From contig JAYXKI010000012.1 of NCBI GenBank assembly GCA_037892935.1, positions 620,001 to 684,000 on the forward strand: DNA of 64,000 nt, in the 5' to 3' direction. A program made the translations under genes and the position numbers. Positions 22,899-33,993 of the stretch are shown here, piece by piece (position 1 is the stretch's first letter; every line of letters begins with the position of its first letter). The notes below the pieces were generated by a model. That model made no database searches and was not told the origin of the DNA. It saw nothing but the letters and a program-made list of their open reading frames with translations. Source of the stretch: Phlebopus portentosus (Eukaryota; Basidiomycota; Agaricomycetes; Boletales; Boletinellaceae).

Positions 22899-23534
22899 TT
22901 ATGAAGCAGCCTTCGCGGCATCGGCAGCTGCGGCGACGGCGGGGTTAATCTTCTTGCCGTCTTTCCAGCGAATACGAGGGGGGGGTGCGCGGTTGCGACG
23001 CCCCTCACGGGAGCGAACGCGAACGACGTGCGAGTGAATGGCGCAAGAGACGCAATACGCAATTTTAATGTATAACTTCGGGATTACATACTCTGAACAC
23101 CGTCAATGCCAATTGAGCACGCTTACGTAGCAGTAGACACTGTTGTACACACCTTGGTAGACCGAAGCCTCTGAAATATCACGCACGGCCGCAGATTCGA
23201 CCATATTGCGGACGGTGAAGCGCTTGATCGCCTTATCCTTCCCTACGCATCGTGCGCAGTTCGAGCAGCGTACAAATTTAACGTGGCCACGGCCCTTCTT
23301 GTTGCGACCGCCATTCCTCCTCTTTTTAGTCTGCAATGCAAAGACGGTGCATCAGCGTCGTGAAAAGAAAGCGTTGACATTGACGCCATGGAAGTGCTGG
23401 TCCATCCAGTCAAGATCGTTGTCATCCATCGGTTTCATGCTCTCCGTCGTTCCAAGGAATCGCAATCATGACAAATCAAGGACACAGGACACTAATACAT
23501 GACTTTCAGATAGCAGAAAAGTCGTACTCACCAT
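22899..23534 (-). CDS. 40S ribosomal protein S26 (eS26)
   Basis: Three exons, complement(join(22899..23092,23153..23330,23532..23534)), 124 aa. Exon 1 contains only the ATG before a perfect GTGAGT donor. Exon 2 starts [19 protein letters not shown] and holds the zinc ligands in RCSNCARC. Exon 3 gives [21 protein letters not shown] and the Arg-rich RNREGR-type region ending PPPRIR, then an Ala/Lys tail that is longer than in yeast. eS26 sits at the mRNA exit channel of the small subunit. The 201 nt first intron is much longer than the others in this window. The gene is divergent from the Asx-homology gene with 515 bp between start codons. Confidence 0.96.
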
Positions 23535-24049
23535 GTTGATGAAGTCGTCGTGGGTCGTTGACGGTGTTGACGATGGACTTGCAAAGCCTGTTCTTGCCTC
23601 GGCGATTCCCGATATTATGTAATCGGCCCAGATATATCGTTGAAACAGAGCCAACATTTGTTCTCCATTTTGCTATTCTGTAAAGATACATCGCAACTCC
23701 GTGTTACTTTACCCTTGGGTCCCGGGAGATGATTGGGGAAATTTGATTCTAGGCCGAAGCTTTGATTCGACTTCTTTGACCCCCATCTACTCGCTGAAGC
23801 GTCTCACTACGAAAAACATGCTCTATTGTTTAATACGATATAGCGATGCTTAGTAGAATGCGTATCACGTCCCGCCCCCCACATGAAAATATTTCCCTGA
23901 CAGGCACCAATCGTTGCGTTACAGTCAAGTGCGCGTTCCGGACGCGTCGAGGTCACGGGATTTCAACCTCTTAAGCGCGCGTATTCGGCGTGATGAACCC
24001 ACGGATATATGTTCCTCTCTAACCACGATTACATCTCGCATCGATCCAA
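23535..24049. promoter_or_regulatory. divergent intergenic region, RPS26 / Asx-homology gene
   Basis: 515 bp that must hold both promoters and the RPS26 5' UTR. No TATA box in a convincing position for RPS26, as is usual for ribosomal protein genes; no specific motif identified. Confidence 0.45.
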
Positions 24050-25660
24050 ATGGCTGCCGAACCTCGTCCGCGCCGAACAGTGCGCGGAACATCGAAACTC
24101 CCCGTTGAACTTACCTCGAAGATAGTTAACGGCGGCACCTCTACAAACGGAATCATTAATGAAGCGCAGCATGCGGTAACCAATGGAAAACGTAGGGCAC
24201 ATTCCGAGGACGAAGATTGGGTACGAGTCGTAGAAGAAATGGAAGACGAAGCAAGGAAGAAAGAAAAGACGGCTAGTAGTAAAGGCGGACAAGGGAAGAC
24301 TCGAACTGGCAAATCAAGTTCGGCAGAAGGAAACCTCTACGACATTGACTTCATATTGACCAGTCCAAAGAGTCCTCTCGTAGCTATGGATATATCTGTC
24401 AGTCTTATTCCTATACTTCGATTTCCGTAAAAGCTATCTGAAACGAAATGCACAATCTTAGGACGTCATCAATTATGGCTCGTGGATGGCGTTATCGCCC
24501 GAATCCCGTGAAAGATTTTGCAAGTTCCTCCCTAACACTGCTTTCGGGGAGCGAATGCACGATTTAGATGATTTCCATCCATCCCGAAGACAAGATGGGC
24601 ACCAAAAAGCCTGTCTTCACTCAGCAAGGCATTCCGTGAGGTGATTTCCAACCCAAAGAATTTCCAAGCTGAATCAAGGAAGATAGAAAGATGTCAACAC
24701 GTTTCAGACCAGTCAGAAATCCTCTTATCAGATGGATTCACTTGATCCTTCGTTCTTCAAAGATCCACATTTTGAATCAGCTGCACGGACTTTCCAGGCA
24801 TGTAATTGACTACTTTGTTCGCTTCTCGTAACCGACCATGTCGTCATCATCAGGATCATCTCTTCACTGGCTGGTTTACATCTGCTCACCGCGAACTTGT
24901 TGAGAAACATCTGTCGGGGACTCGCGCCGGATCATTGCACGCGCCATGGAAAGACGAAGTGTGGGATCGCGATCATCCAGAAGTCGTCGAAAGACTGGCG
25001 GATGTAGACGGCATGGCAAACGAGTCTTCCAATGTTATCGTGCTCGGCAGCGAGAAACGAAGAGGGAAGGAAAGGTACGGCTACTCCACATCGTTCATAA
25101 AGGTAGTGCAAACTCCTGAAACACAAACAAAAGAGGAGCGAGCGAGTTCGATCTGCTTGTCCGGAGAGGCTTTCTGAAGCAGGGTGACATCATCACTTTT
25201 AAACATAAGTTCGCTACTCTCGGCATTACCATTGAAAAGGATGCTCTGGTAAGTCTCGCAAACTCTCCGCTTTGATTCTTCTCGCATGGACATTCAGATC
25301 AGTGCGATTCATCCCAAAACATGCGCCATAACATTGACGTCGAGCGCCGGCATGACGCAATGTCTCCCATCTGTTTTGCTAGCGCCGTTTCCAAATGACT
25401 CTGCCGATATGCATTCACTGCGAGAAATGACCGTTCTCAACGCGGCGCAACTTGTCACGGCTCTACTAGATATTGATCGGCGAATACCGAGAGATCAGCG
25501 ACCCCGAATGGATTCATGGAAGACGTTGACTGTCTGGCAATGGCCAGCGGACATGGAGCTAGAAGCTTTGTCACCTGACGAGGCAATGCTTTTGGAAAGA
25601 GGTGGCCGGCAGTCTCTTGGCACACTTTTCTATCTCAGGGGACAGGCGGCCGATGAATAG
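24050..25660 (+). CDS. Asx-homology (ASXH/DEUBAD-like) domain protein
   Basis: Six exons, join(24050..24397,24462..24635,24708..24797,24854..25102,25147..25248,25298..25660), 441 aa, all introns phase 0. Hallmarks of the basidiomycete ASXH family appear in order: LTSPKSPLVAMDIS, then DVINYGSWMALSPESRERFC-KFLPNTAF, then LDPSFFKDPHFESAARTFQ joined to DHLFTGWFTSAH, and APWKDEVWD. A C-terminal region follows (FDLLVRRGFLKQGDIITFKH) that resembles an asxl/HARE-HTH-like segment by eye. Asx-type proteins partner BAP1-type deubiquitinases acting on histone H2A in animals; the role in fungi is not established. Intron 3 must be GC-AG (donor GCATGT) to keep TFQ-DHLF contiguous. Intron 2 (donor GTGAGG) and intron 4 (44 nt, GTAGTG...GCGAG) are less certain. 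Confidence 0.82.
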
Positions 25661-25888
25661 TCTAACAGAAACTCATTACAAGTCGAGAATTAGCTTCACA
25701 TGAATTGAAAGCATCTTTATTCGCCACAGGACCCAAGTAATTAAGCACATGAGTTCAGATCATTTTGTAATGATATTTGCTCGGAGCATCGCATGCAACG
25801 TATGGACAAGTCGAATTAAGCACCAACGCGAAGGGCCCTGATGCTAAGAGTGAGATTTTTCATTCGGTTTATCCATGGAAAATGAGGC
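25661..25888. other. short convergent intergenic region
   Basis: About 230 bp between the stop of the Asx-homology gene and the stop of the first array gene; 3' UTRs only. Confidence 0.5.
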
Positions 25889-26673
25889 TTACTGCGAGAG
25901 CCAGAGGCCGTTGTTGGAGTTGCATGCGGCTGCAGTTCCTCCCTTCTGCTCGAAGCAAATCTGGTTAACGAGACCCCCGGTGTTTGCCTATAAAAATAAT
26001 GTCAGAGTCGAGATCATATAGAGTACGACGGGATTAATCTGACAAATTCATCCCAGCAGTATTCTAGAGCCGAATTTGAGAATGAAGTCCATTCGAAGGC
26101 ACAGGTCTGAAACGAATGTCATGTCAGTCGAACGAAATGCGGGTACTAAACTGATGCAACGAACTTGGAATGATACAAGTTCAAAGCTATCAGGTTGAAC
26201 AATGAATGTCGATCCTTCCGTCTGGGATACGACACTCAGTGAATCCTGGAGAATGGTGCAGTCACCCGAGCTGGGTGCATTGGCAGTCACGTCCTGGCAT
26301 TCGCAGTCGACTGTGTGGACAAACTTCTCAGCATCACAGAGAAGGAATGAACTTGGAGCCACCTACAAGCCGTGCCGCACTGGCATTCTGGAGCAGGGGT
26401 CCGGCACTCAGCAGCGTTTCGTTTCTCAAGAGAGGTTGAGCGAATGGTTTTGCCGTTGCCAGCAGGTGGGCTCGACTCTCTCAAGCTGCCGTCCGGGCAG
26501 GCGAAGGTTTGATGGACAATTTCGTGGCCATTCACCGTGTACGTCTTCGATGCTACCTCCTTCGCGGAGGGGCACTTGTCTTTGGCAGAGAATTCGGAAC
26601 GCTCCAGAACTCTGGCTCCAAAAGTGCCGAGGGACAAGGATAGAACAAGAAGAGAGGTGGAAAGGAGCTTCAT
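25889..26673 (-). CDS. twelve-cysteine secreted protein, array copy A (intact)
   Basis: Four exons, complement(join(25889..25987,26044..26106,26165..26310,26367..26673)), 204 aa. Exon 1: signal peptide MKLLSTSLLVLSLSLGTFG, CPSA, FACPDGSL, a dibasic site, then EKRNAAECRTPAPECQCG. Exon 2: DCECQDVTANAPSSGDC and TFIVQPDSFELVSFQ. Exon 3: TCAFEW and ALEYCWDEF. Exon 4: NQICFEQKGGTAAACNSNN, GLWLSQ. Twelve cysteines in the mature protein. Compared with the other copies the exon 2 end has lost four bases (ACAT) and the acceptor of exon 3 has shifted upstream to a TTTCAG that restores TC. The KR site before the second cysteine group is shared in place by most copies and could be cleaved by Kex2. No known family recognised; likely a species- or clade-specific secreted protein. 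Confidence 0.82.
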
Positions 26674-27545
26674 GTCTTGGAAGAACTCGGGAGTAGAGCA
26701 CGTAGAGCTTCTAGCGCATTCCCGCCTGCATTTATACTTCTCGAAGCTGAATGCCGTGCCTCAGCCATGGTAAATGTGGCCCCGGTTGACACGGATCGTC
26801 TGTCGAACGCTCCTCCCTCAGAATGCCGGTAAACAGAAAGTTCCTTGAGTTGAACTTTGGGCGGGTGATACTACAAGTCAAGGAACGAACAGAAAAGAAC
26901 AGATCGTGGAAAATAGCAGAATACAACGAATCAAAGCTGCGCGTCAAGCTGGGCGCAGACCAACCCATGCAGGTGTGCAACAGTCGAATCGATCGTCAAT
27001 TGTTCGCCGAGATGAAGATTGGTGTGTTCATCAAGGTTCATGGGAAGCCGACGAGATGCAAATACGAAAAGTCGCCCCATTCCTTAGACGAGAACACGTC
27101 TGGCCGGTATTAGCATTCGATCAGATCCCATCCGTACGGCAAGTACGAGTGGGAAGGGAATACAATACATGAGAAGGAAAACGTACAGAAATAGAATGTT
27201 CACAATCCGCGGATGTAAGAAGGCGCTGAACGAGGCACGTCGGGATTACGAAGAGATCGTCGTTCACATACTTGAGAAACCCCCTGACTCTGCAGCTGAA
27301 CCAATCACCTGACCGAGCGAGACCTGAGCGAGACCAGTCTCGCAGGAGCAAGAGGCGGTCATAATTGCATTTGAAGTACCAGGGTTCGGCAGAATAGTTC
27401 AGACCACAACATGGAGTAAGGCTGACATCGAGAATTCTCTTTGGTATAGAAATGGTTCGAGAAGGGAAGTCTTCACAGAAAGCCGAAGACAACAAGAACT
27501 ACGCCACTCGTTTGCTCTCTCATAATGACTTCCCCTACATGTCCG
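26674..27545. other. intergenic, no gene recognised
   Basis: Upstream region of array copy A (TATAAA-like site near 26731-26736) and downstream region of the next gene. A 124-codon minus frame (27121-27495) and a 96-codon plus frame (26823-27113) have no support. Confidence 0.4.
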
Positions 27546-28592
27546 TCAAGATGCGCTAGGCATGATTACCTCACTGACAGAACAGGTATTTCCGCTTGCA
27601 ACCGCCCCACTGACGGTGTATCCCTAAGGATCCAGAAAATTACATTAGTACTACCGAAGCAGAAGAAAAAGTGATGTTCAACATACGCCGCTGCTGTAAC
27701 CCAACGATGAAGTCCTACCGCACCAACTGCTTGCAGCCGTCGTGGCGGTCAACGTGATATTCTGATACTACAGCACCCGCAATCAGCACTGAACGGTGTT
27801 GGCGGAGAGCAAATCACGAAGGGTGCTCACGATAACCGGGCCGAAATTGAAAGCCACGTCATATAGCTCAACTGCTAATATCGCACTGAACAAAGGCTCC
27901 ATTTAATATGCGGGCCTTGAATAAGATGCTAAGCGGTCGACAAACCGGTTCATGGTGAGTCCTGAAAGTGCAAACGTGCTTTGCGCGGTGCTTGGGCCCG
28001 ATAAAGTGCATGTCCAGGTGCCATTTGAGTCGACGGAAAAGGTGAAACGTACAGTTTGTCCTAAAACAGCCGTGTACCAGAATGTCTACAAAAGACAGAG
28101 AACTAGTATACCAGGATAAGCATTGAACCCGTTTCCCCAAGGTAGACTAATCAAATAGATCGCATCGTTTGAAAGATCATTGCCGGGCCAAATCGAGATA
28201 GCAAGGCCACAACTGACCTAGGCGTCCCATAATAGCTATGGAATATTTTAGAACTTGTGACATGTTATAAGCTGTGGCGCGTACCCGTCACCGATCCACC
28301 ATGTACCCGTCCTTGAGGCGAGACTTCAGATTAATCCGAGTATCTCCCGGAAAACAATCTACAATCCTCACCTTCCGTCCAACACAGCTTGCAAGACACC
28401 TGTGGACCCGGGCTGCAGACCAGGCCAGACATAGGGTGTTCCACCAGCATCAGGGGTATCTGGAACTATCATATTTCCCGAGAAGGAAGTGAATTCTGTG
28501 GCGTCCCACTCCACTGTCCACCAGTCAGCTGAAAGGCCGGTCGGGACAAAACATAGCAAAGCAAGAAACACAGCTAGTGCACGGTAGAACAT
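27546..28592 (-). CDS. secreted protein with eqolisin-like (peptidase G1) pattern
   Basis: Eight exons, complement(join(27546..27623,27687..27761,27831..27885,27946..28060,28112..28146,28218..28235,28285..28311,28372..28592)), 207 aa. Signal peptide MFYRALAVFLALLCFVPTGLS, then WWTVEWDATEF, YVWPGLQPGSTGVLQAVLDG, GTWWIGDGYYGTPSLPWGNG, FNAYPGQTVRFTF, TMNRAILAVELYDVAFNFGP, NITLTATTAASSWC and SGAVASGNTC. The chain joins without a break across seven short introns, and one exon is only 18 nt. The order of a Gln in GVLQAVLD and a Glu in AVELYD mirrors the catalytic Gln (ILQTGVD) and Glu (AEWIVE) of scytalidoglutamic peptidase, a beta-sandwich of concanavalin-A type. So an eqolisin or a related lectin-like fold is plausible, but this rests on pattern only. 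Confidence 0.8.
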
Positions 28593-28963
28593 GGTCTGAA
28601 TCAGGCTCTAGAATGCCCATCTCGGGTCGCAAGCGAATTTTTAAAGAGTGCGTATCGTTCTGCATGAGCGCGTTAGCGGACCGTAGAGTTATGTCGGTAG
28701 GTCTTCGGAACGTCAGAAGGGGATCATTAAAGGCGGGCATGAGTTACCTTGACTTCTGGAAATAAGTTGCATGTGGTCGTTACAGCAAGCTGATACGGAA
28801 ACAGACGGAAACAGAGGCAATGAGTGGTATGCTACCGATAAAACGGACTTACCGGTACCTCATGCCACGTCGACATGGTTGGCTTGTGATAAAATAAAAC
28901 AGACGAATGGACCGATGGTCGCGCGAAGAGGTTTCATAAGCATTTCTCAAGTTGACAATGAGT
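28593..28963. other. intergenic, no gene recognised
   Basis: About 370 bp separating the 3' end of EMC8 from the 5' end of the secreted protein gene, both on the minus strand. Confidence 0.5.
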
Positions 28964-29748
28964 CTAGCTTTCAACGTTACATTCGCTGTTGCGCAACCAA
29001 TCTATCGAAACATCCTCCAAGTGGTCGTCGAAATCTCCCAGTTTCCGGTGTAAGCGGGAGTCATGAATGAGGCGTAACACGGTTGACGCGGTGTCGGGAG
29101 GGGACAGACGGAAGCCAGACGTCTCCGTAAAAGCTCCATCGTTCGAAGGCCTCCATGAAGTTGAGCTGCCTTGTGGTAGATAAGGCTTTACGGGACTTCA
29201 GAATGCGGCTCTGAATCGGAGATCGGATATCACTCACGACGAGAGCTGGTTCTCCAGAGGCTAGTTTTGACGAATCAACCTGGACATTTTTAATAAAAGA
29301 TTCTTCGTGAAAATAAGGCATCCGACTCACAACAAATGCAGTAGCATTTGGGAATGTCTTCCTGATCAATTCTACAACCTTCTCCCCTACTGGACCCAGA
29401 GTTGTATCATTCGCTTGTTCAGAGGCTTGGTAGTACCCAACTACGTCAAGTCCAAGTGACACCGCATAATTTCGAGTCTCTCAGTTGACGACCAACAATA
29501 TAAAGTCAGGACCCGCTGAGGCGGAAAAAAAAGTACATAAAGAAACTCACAAGGTCCAGTCCAATCTCCATCATTGGACTCAAACTCGTCCAGTGGTGCA
29601 GCAGCGGCACTGCGTCGCTAATCTCGACTGTACCCGTTTCTTCTTTGCCGATAAGAACGCCATTGACTTTTCTATGTGGATATTTGGCAGTATGAAACGC
29701 GATTTTTGCAAATGCTTTTTGCGCGACAACGTAGGAGGTAATCGTCAT
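28964..29748 (-). CDS. EMC8/EMC9 family subunit of the ER membrane protein complex
   Basis: Four exons, complement(join(28964..29185,29238..29279,29331..29477,29551..29748)), 202 aa, all introns phase 0 and with GTGAGT donors. Family landmarks: MTITSYVVAQKAFAKIAFHT, AKYPHRKVNGVLIGK, PLLHHWTSLSPMMEIGLDL, LGLDVVGYYQA, LGPVGEKVVELIR, VDSSKLASGEPALVPYLPQG, and at the end LGDFDDHLEDVSIDWLRNS. This is the MPN-like (JAMM-fold, catalytically inactive) cytosolic subunit of the EMC, which inserts tail-anchored and multipass proteins in the ER. Exon 4 is read in a different frame from the long unspliced minus frame there. All parts are intact, so this copy appears functional. Its divergent neighbour, a BUD32 copy, is dead. 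Confidence 0.93.
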
Positions 29749-29771
29749 TGGGTGAGTTGAACGGGGTTTTA

Positions 29772-29790
29772 GATTCCCACGACTACAAAA
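29772..29790. promoter_or_regulatory. conserved element of the EMC8/BUD32 divergent promoter, copy 1
   Basis: GATTCCCACGACTACAAAA lies 23 bases upstream of the EMC8 ATG. Near-identical sequences occur at 35848, 37102, 41299 and (mutated) 43268. It could be a transcription-factor site or simply a marker of the duplicated unit. Confidence 0.5.
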
Positions 29791-30021
29791 ACAACCAAAT
29801 ATTCAAAATCACGAAATGAAATTGCGCATCAACCATCACAGGCCCAGGCAAATAACCGAATACATATCACAAACTGAACTGAAAAATGAAATATGGAACC
29901 TGAAGATACTTAAAAAATAGTCACGCAAGAGATCAACTCTCATATTTCAACCATCGGGGAAAAGAAATAGACATGGGAGGTTATATCCGGCGCGTGTATT
30001 CGGTCATTTGCCATTCTGCTT

Positions 30022-31156
30022 TCTTCAATACAACTCTGAATCTGTTGGAATTTCCTCATACGAAGCTCGCCAAGCAAGGCGGAGAAGCTGTTAGGATGAT
30101 TACTATACCAGAACTTTTCCCTTTTCTGAAATCATTTTGAGATAGAAAATCAACAAGACTGTCCTGCGTCCACTTCCGTCCAACGTCGAAGGCGCTTTTG
30201 GTGCCCTAGTGCCAGCCCTCCTGAAGCATAGATTCGGGAAACTTTATCGACACCCGTCTTTAAAGACGACATTCACAAGGGCACTGATGAGGTGCCTCAG
30301 GTAACCGTAGCAAGCTATCTCTCGGGATCCCAATAACTACTGAAGACGCGGATACTCAGGTCGAGCGCTCGTGTCCCTGGATTTAGGATCGTAGATGCGT
30401 CGGAAGGCGTCATCGGGAAAGGATGAATAGAAGGAAAGAGAGTCCGAGTTCCACTTGGAGCTGATGAGAAATCAGATACCCGACCTGACGACGTAGAACT
30501 CACAGGAGAAAGTACTGAAGGTCAAGACACCGTAGTTGATCACTTGGTGCCATTCGGCTTAGATCTATGTAAGATCTCCCTTCGTATTGCTACCTCTCCG
30601 GTCTAATTAGCATGTTTAGCGGAGCTAATGTGTTTGGTTGGAGCGGAAATTGCTAGGATGCACAATGTAGATGTTATCCATGGTAATGTCACGATGTCTA
30701 ATGTGATGCTACGAAAACGACCTCAACTCCAGACATCACCGATGGGTCCAAAAGCTCAGCTGGGATCGTAACGTTTCTCTGCCATCCTCGTTCTATTGCT
30801 AAATTCACCTCTCTTCGTAAGAAGGTACTTATTGATTTTGACCTGTCTTTTATCTCTGCCTTGTCAGAAGATAGAGCGGTCGACTTATATGCACTTGAAC
30901 GCGCCTTCGCATCAACCCACCCTGATTCTGAATCCCTTTTTGACTTGGTAAAAGCATCAAAGAACATCACGAAACGTCAATTGATTGGACGATGCTCCAG
31001 GTGCTAAAGACATAAGCGCCTGAAAGCGGAAAAGCGGCGCACCAGCGAGCAAGAAACTCGAGGAAAGTGATGCTTTTGAGACATGAATCCCTTAATACTG
31101 ATCACTTTTGCGATTCAGTGCATTTACGCGGTAGAAAAGGAAGCATGATTGGCTAA
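30022..31156 (+). pseudogene. BUD32 pseudogene (degenerate duplicate)
   Basis: Aligns over its whole length with the intact BUD32 at 37250-38420, including several intron positions (the GTGCCTCAG boundary at about 30299; the C-terminal GATTCAG boundary at about 31117). Defects seen: no start ATG at the equivalent place; the codon for the Trp of IEWIEGK is TGA (30424-30426); and the catalytic-loop HGD is HGN because the Asp codon is AAT (30685-30687). There are further stops and frame changes around 30765 and beyond. Stretches still readable include EIARMHNVDVIHGN and [14 protein letters not shown]. It lies head-to-head with intact EMC8. Confidence 0.9.
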
Positions 31157-31340
31157 GACCGTCCTACATGGCAAAAGGCTCGAAACAGAAAATTGACTGG
31201 CTGCGCATTGAAATGGCCAAGGAAATGTCACTCCGACAGTCGCATGTCCTTTGTGTTCCGACATATTTGTTCTAGGTAGCTACGCGGAACATCCTGAAAG
31301 GTTTCTGAGACTTGCGTATGTATGAGTCGTTTGGAAGAAC

Positions 31341-32154
31341 TTACTGCATGATCCAGATGTGCTGGATCGTGTCGCATGCCCCTCCAGTGCTCACTGCTTG
31401 TGTGATACAGTTCTGGTTCGCCAAAGTGGCAATCTCGCTCTAATCATTTCAACAAAAAGTGAGATTCTACTCTCTGATGAAATAAGCAGCAATTTACGAG
31501 CTCATCCCAGCAGTACTCCAGTGGTCCACTAGTCATCAAGTTGCTCCATAAAATGGCACCTATCAGACTATGAGTTTCTAGATGTGAGCGATTGTCAAGT
31601 ATTTTACGCACATGTATGAAATTGCAAGAGCTGCGAACCCTGAGCAGGAACTACGAATGTGGGTCCAGCGACCTCAGGAATGACCTGCAGAGATCTGACG
31701 AGAGTCTGACAATCACCTCCCACGGGCGCACTTGGTGTTACCTGATTGCAAGAGCAGAACGCTAAAAAAAGCATGGTTTCTTCTGCATCAGTGCCTGTTC
31801 GAACCGCAAAAGGTTCATCCAACGAAACTCACTGGTCTGTCCACATTGGCATTCCGGAACAGAGGTCCTACACTCACCGACACTGCGGTGTTGCAACTCC
31901 TGCGTGTGATTCAAACCAAATATCGACGGCCTTGAAGCAAGTAAGAGCGTATGCGTATCAGAGCGTGCAGACAGGCTTCTATCTGGACACACGAATGTCG
32001 TCTTTTGGATATCATTGCCATCGACATTGATAGAGGTCGAGTCAATCACGATAGCTGAAGGGCATAATGTAAGTCCGTCACTCCTAGAGACTGAAGCGAC
32101 GATCCCCTTCAGCGAAACAGCAACGAAAGTAGTAACTGCGGCGAAGTACTTCAT
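31341..32154 (-). CDS. twelve-cysteine secreted protein, array copy B (intact)
   Basis: Four exons, complement(join(31341..31439,31498..31559,31612..31761,31833..32154)), 210 aa. Signal peptide MKYFAAVTTFVAVSLKGIVA. LCPSAIVIDSTSINVDGND, FVCPDRSL, HRSVGECRTSVPECQCG; then FCSCNQVTPSAPVGGDC, AGPTFVVPAQGSQLLQFHTC; AILWSN, PLEYCWDEL; SEIATLANQNC, AVSTGGACD. Exon phases (1,1,0) are as in the other copies. It has HR in place of the dibasic KR/RR site. It lies right after the BUD32 pseudogene, just as the broken copy F lies after the intact BUD32. Confidence 0.82.
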
Positions 32155-33201
32155 GAAAGGAAGACAGAAGCGCGAGCATGATTGGGGGCATTACCCTCGT
32201 TCACAACTGATTTAAGTGATGCGCTTTCAAAGTACAGTTCCTAGGGGGCGTTCGGGTATCAGTCCACTGCTCTGTTCAGTCGTTTAGGGACTAAGGAAGT
32301 GGCAGCATCAAATTGACAGGCGCGCTTGGGAACGAAATGTGGTGAACAGAGAGATACCATCTAATTGAAGCAAGTCCACGATGAATGATCGGGGTTAGCT
32401 GAGAAGTCTGAGTCTACATTAGCCATGGGTAAGTGGATGAATCGCATAAGTTTTCAACCGACAATCTAGCATGAACCGAGCCTCGGACAAGACGGCACAC
32501 AAGGCAGACTGCTTCGCTTCGCTATGTTGCTCTTCTTAACCATCAGGATAAAGCAGCACTGAAAATATAAGCCTTTCTTATTTCATGGAGATAAACCGGA
32601 AAGCTCAACAAGCATCCATCTGTTCCTCGTTATTTTGAGCACGGATAGTTGGAAAACTCTCAGAGGAAGAAAGATTGACATTGTATTCCCAGCATCAACT
32701 TCTTCGACCTGACCCAAAAGACCTTGCTTATTCTATGCCTGCCCTTGGACCGACTAGGGATTTCCGACTAATGAGCAGCTGACTTCTTCTTACTCGTATA
32801 TCAATTTGAAGTAGTACGGAGGACGAGAATAGGCTGAAGGGATGGAGGCAATCTACTACTCCCCTACGTGTGCAACAGCGGGAACCATGACAACTGACAG
32901 TTATAAACCGTTTTTCAGTGAACTTTAAGAGGCTCTTTAACAGAAGATCCTTCGTTTCGCTGATGAAAACCACAGGCCTAATCAGAATAGATTCCTTAAA
33001 ATGCCGGAATCGGACGCAGCGAGCCAGTTTGAAATAACCGCATCATATTTCATCGTTCAAAGCAATGGTGTAGCATGGACACAGTAGGAAAAACACCTCA
33101 TACCGCATAAGCCAAGCCGCTCCGCTAAGTGTCAATCCGAATCACGCTATATTATCATGAAGACAATCAAGTTTGCACGTATAAAGTATTGGCATTGAAA
33201 C
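32155..33201. other. intergenic spacer of the array, no gene
   Basis: Spacer whose middle (about 32300-32430) is similar to 34430-34570: both contain ATGATCGGG-TTAGCTGAGAAGTCT. No coding features. Confidence 0.5.
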
Positions 33202-33993
33202 TCACTTCATGACCCACAGACCGTCGACTGGGGTACAGGCTCCCTCCGTGGACACCGCGGGCAAGAGACACTGCTGGTTTGCTATACTGGCTAGAGTGCC
33301 CTGATCATGATTTAAACAAAAGTCAGACCTGATAATTCAGTGAAGAAGCAAAGGGAGATTTTCACTAGCTCGTCCCAGCAATACTCCAACGTATCTCTAC
33401 TCTGATTAATCCACTCGATGGCACCTAGGCGGCAAATCAAATCTGTTCATACATTTGGCAATGATTCTAATACGAACATGTCTGAAACTGCAGGAGTTCG
33501 AGACCTTGAGACGGAACTGTGAATGTGGTCCCGACGAGTTGACTAATGACTTGAAGAGAGTCGATGAGTGCTAGACAGTCTCCATTGTCAGGAGCTCTTG
33601 AGGTAGATTGCAGGCAGGAGCATCCAACTAAGTACAATGCACGTTAGAAATCACTCAAAGTCTGTACTTATACGCACATTGCAATCCGCATTGGCACTCT
33701 GGTGCTGGAGTCTTGCACTCGGCAGCATTGCGTCGCGACAAGTCCGATGGACCGCTCAGTAAATGTCTAGGTCGTGAATGTGTAGCGGCGCGCTTGGACA
33801 AGTCAGCATCCATGCACTTGAACGTTGTACTCTGAATCCCGTTTCCATTGACGTTGATGGTGACGGAATCAACAACAGCAACCGAAGGGCAATCTGTGAG
33901 TCCAGGGATTTGAACGGCTTCCGTTTCAATGATCATAATAAAGCTTGCAATCGAATAGCTTAGGAAGAAGACTGGTATGGTCAAGAGCTTCAT
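33202..33993 (-). CDS. twelve-cysteine secreted protein, array copy C (intact)
   Basis: Four exons, complement(join(33202..33300,33366..33424,33478..33627,33678..33993)), 207 aa. Signal peptide MKLLTIPVFFLSYSIASF. DCPSVAVVDSVTINVNGNG, FKCMDADL, SRRNAAECKTPAPECQCG; GCSCLQSTSRAPDNGDC, TTFTVPSQGLELLQFQTC; AIEWINQSRDTLEYCWDEL; ASIANQQC, AVSTEGACTPVDGLWVMK. Intron donors are GTGCGT, GTTCGT and GTGAAA. Exons 2 and 4 are 150 and 99 nt, as in the other intact copies (A has 146). Closest to copy G. The RR before the central cysteines is a possible Kex2 site. Confidence 0.83.

Noticed and set aside
28868..28960. Extension of EMC8 in the unspliced frame ending VNRVTPHS
   Set aside because: The family C terminus DFDDHLEDVSIDWLRN is in a different frame that is reached by an intron; the unspliced tail matches nothing.
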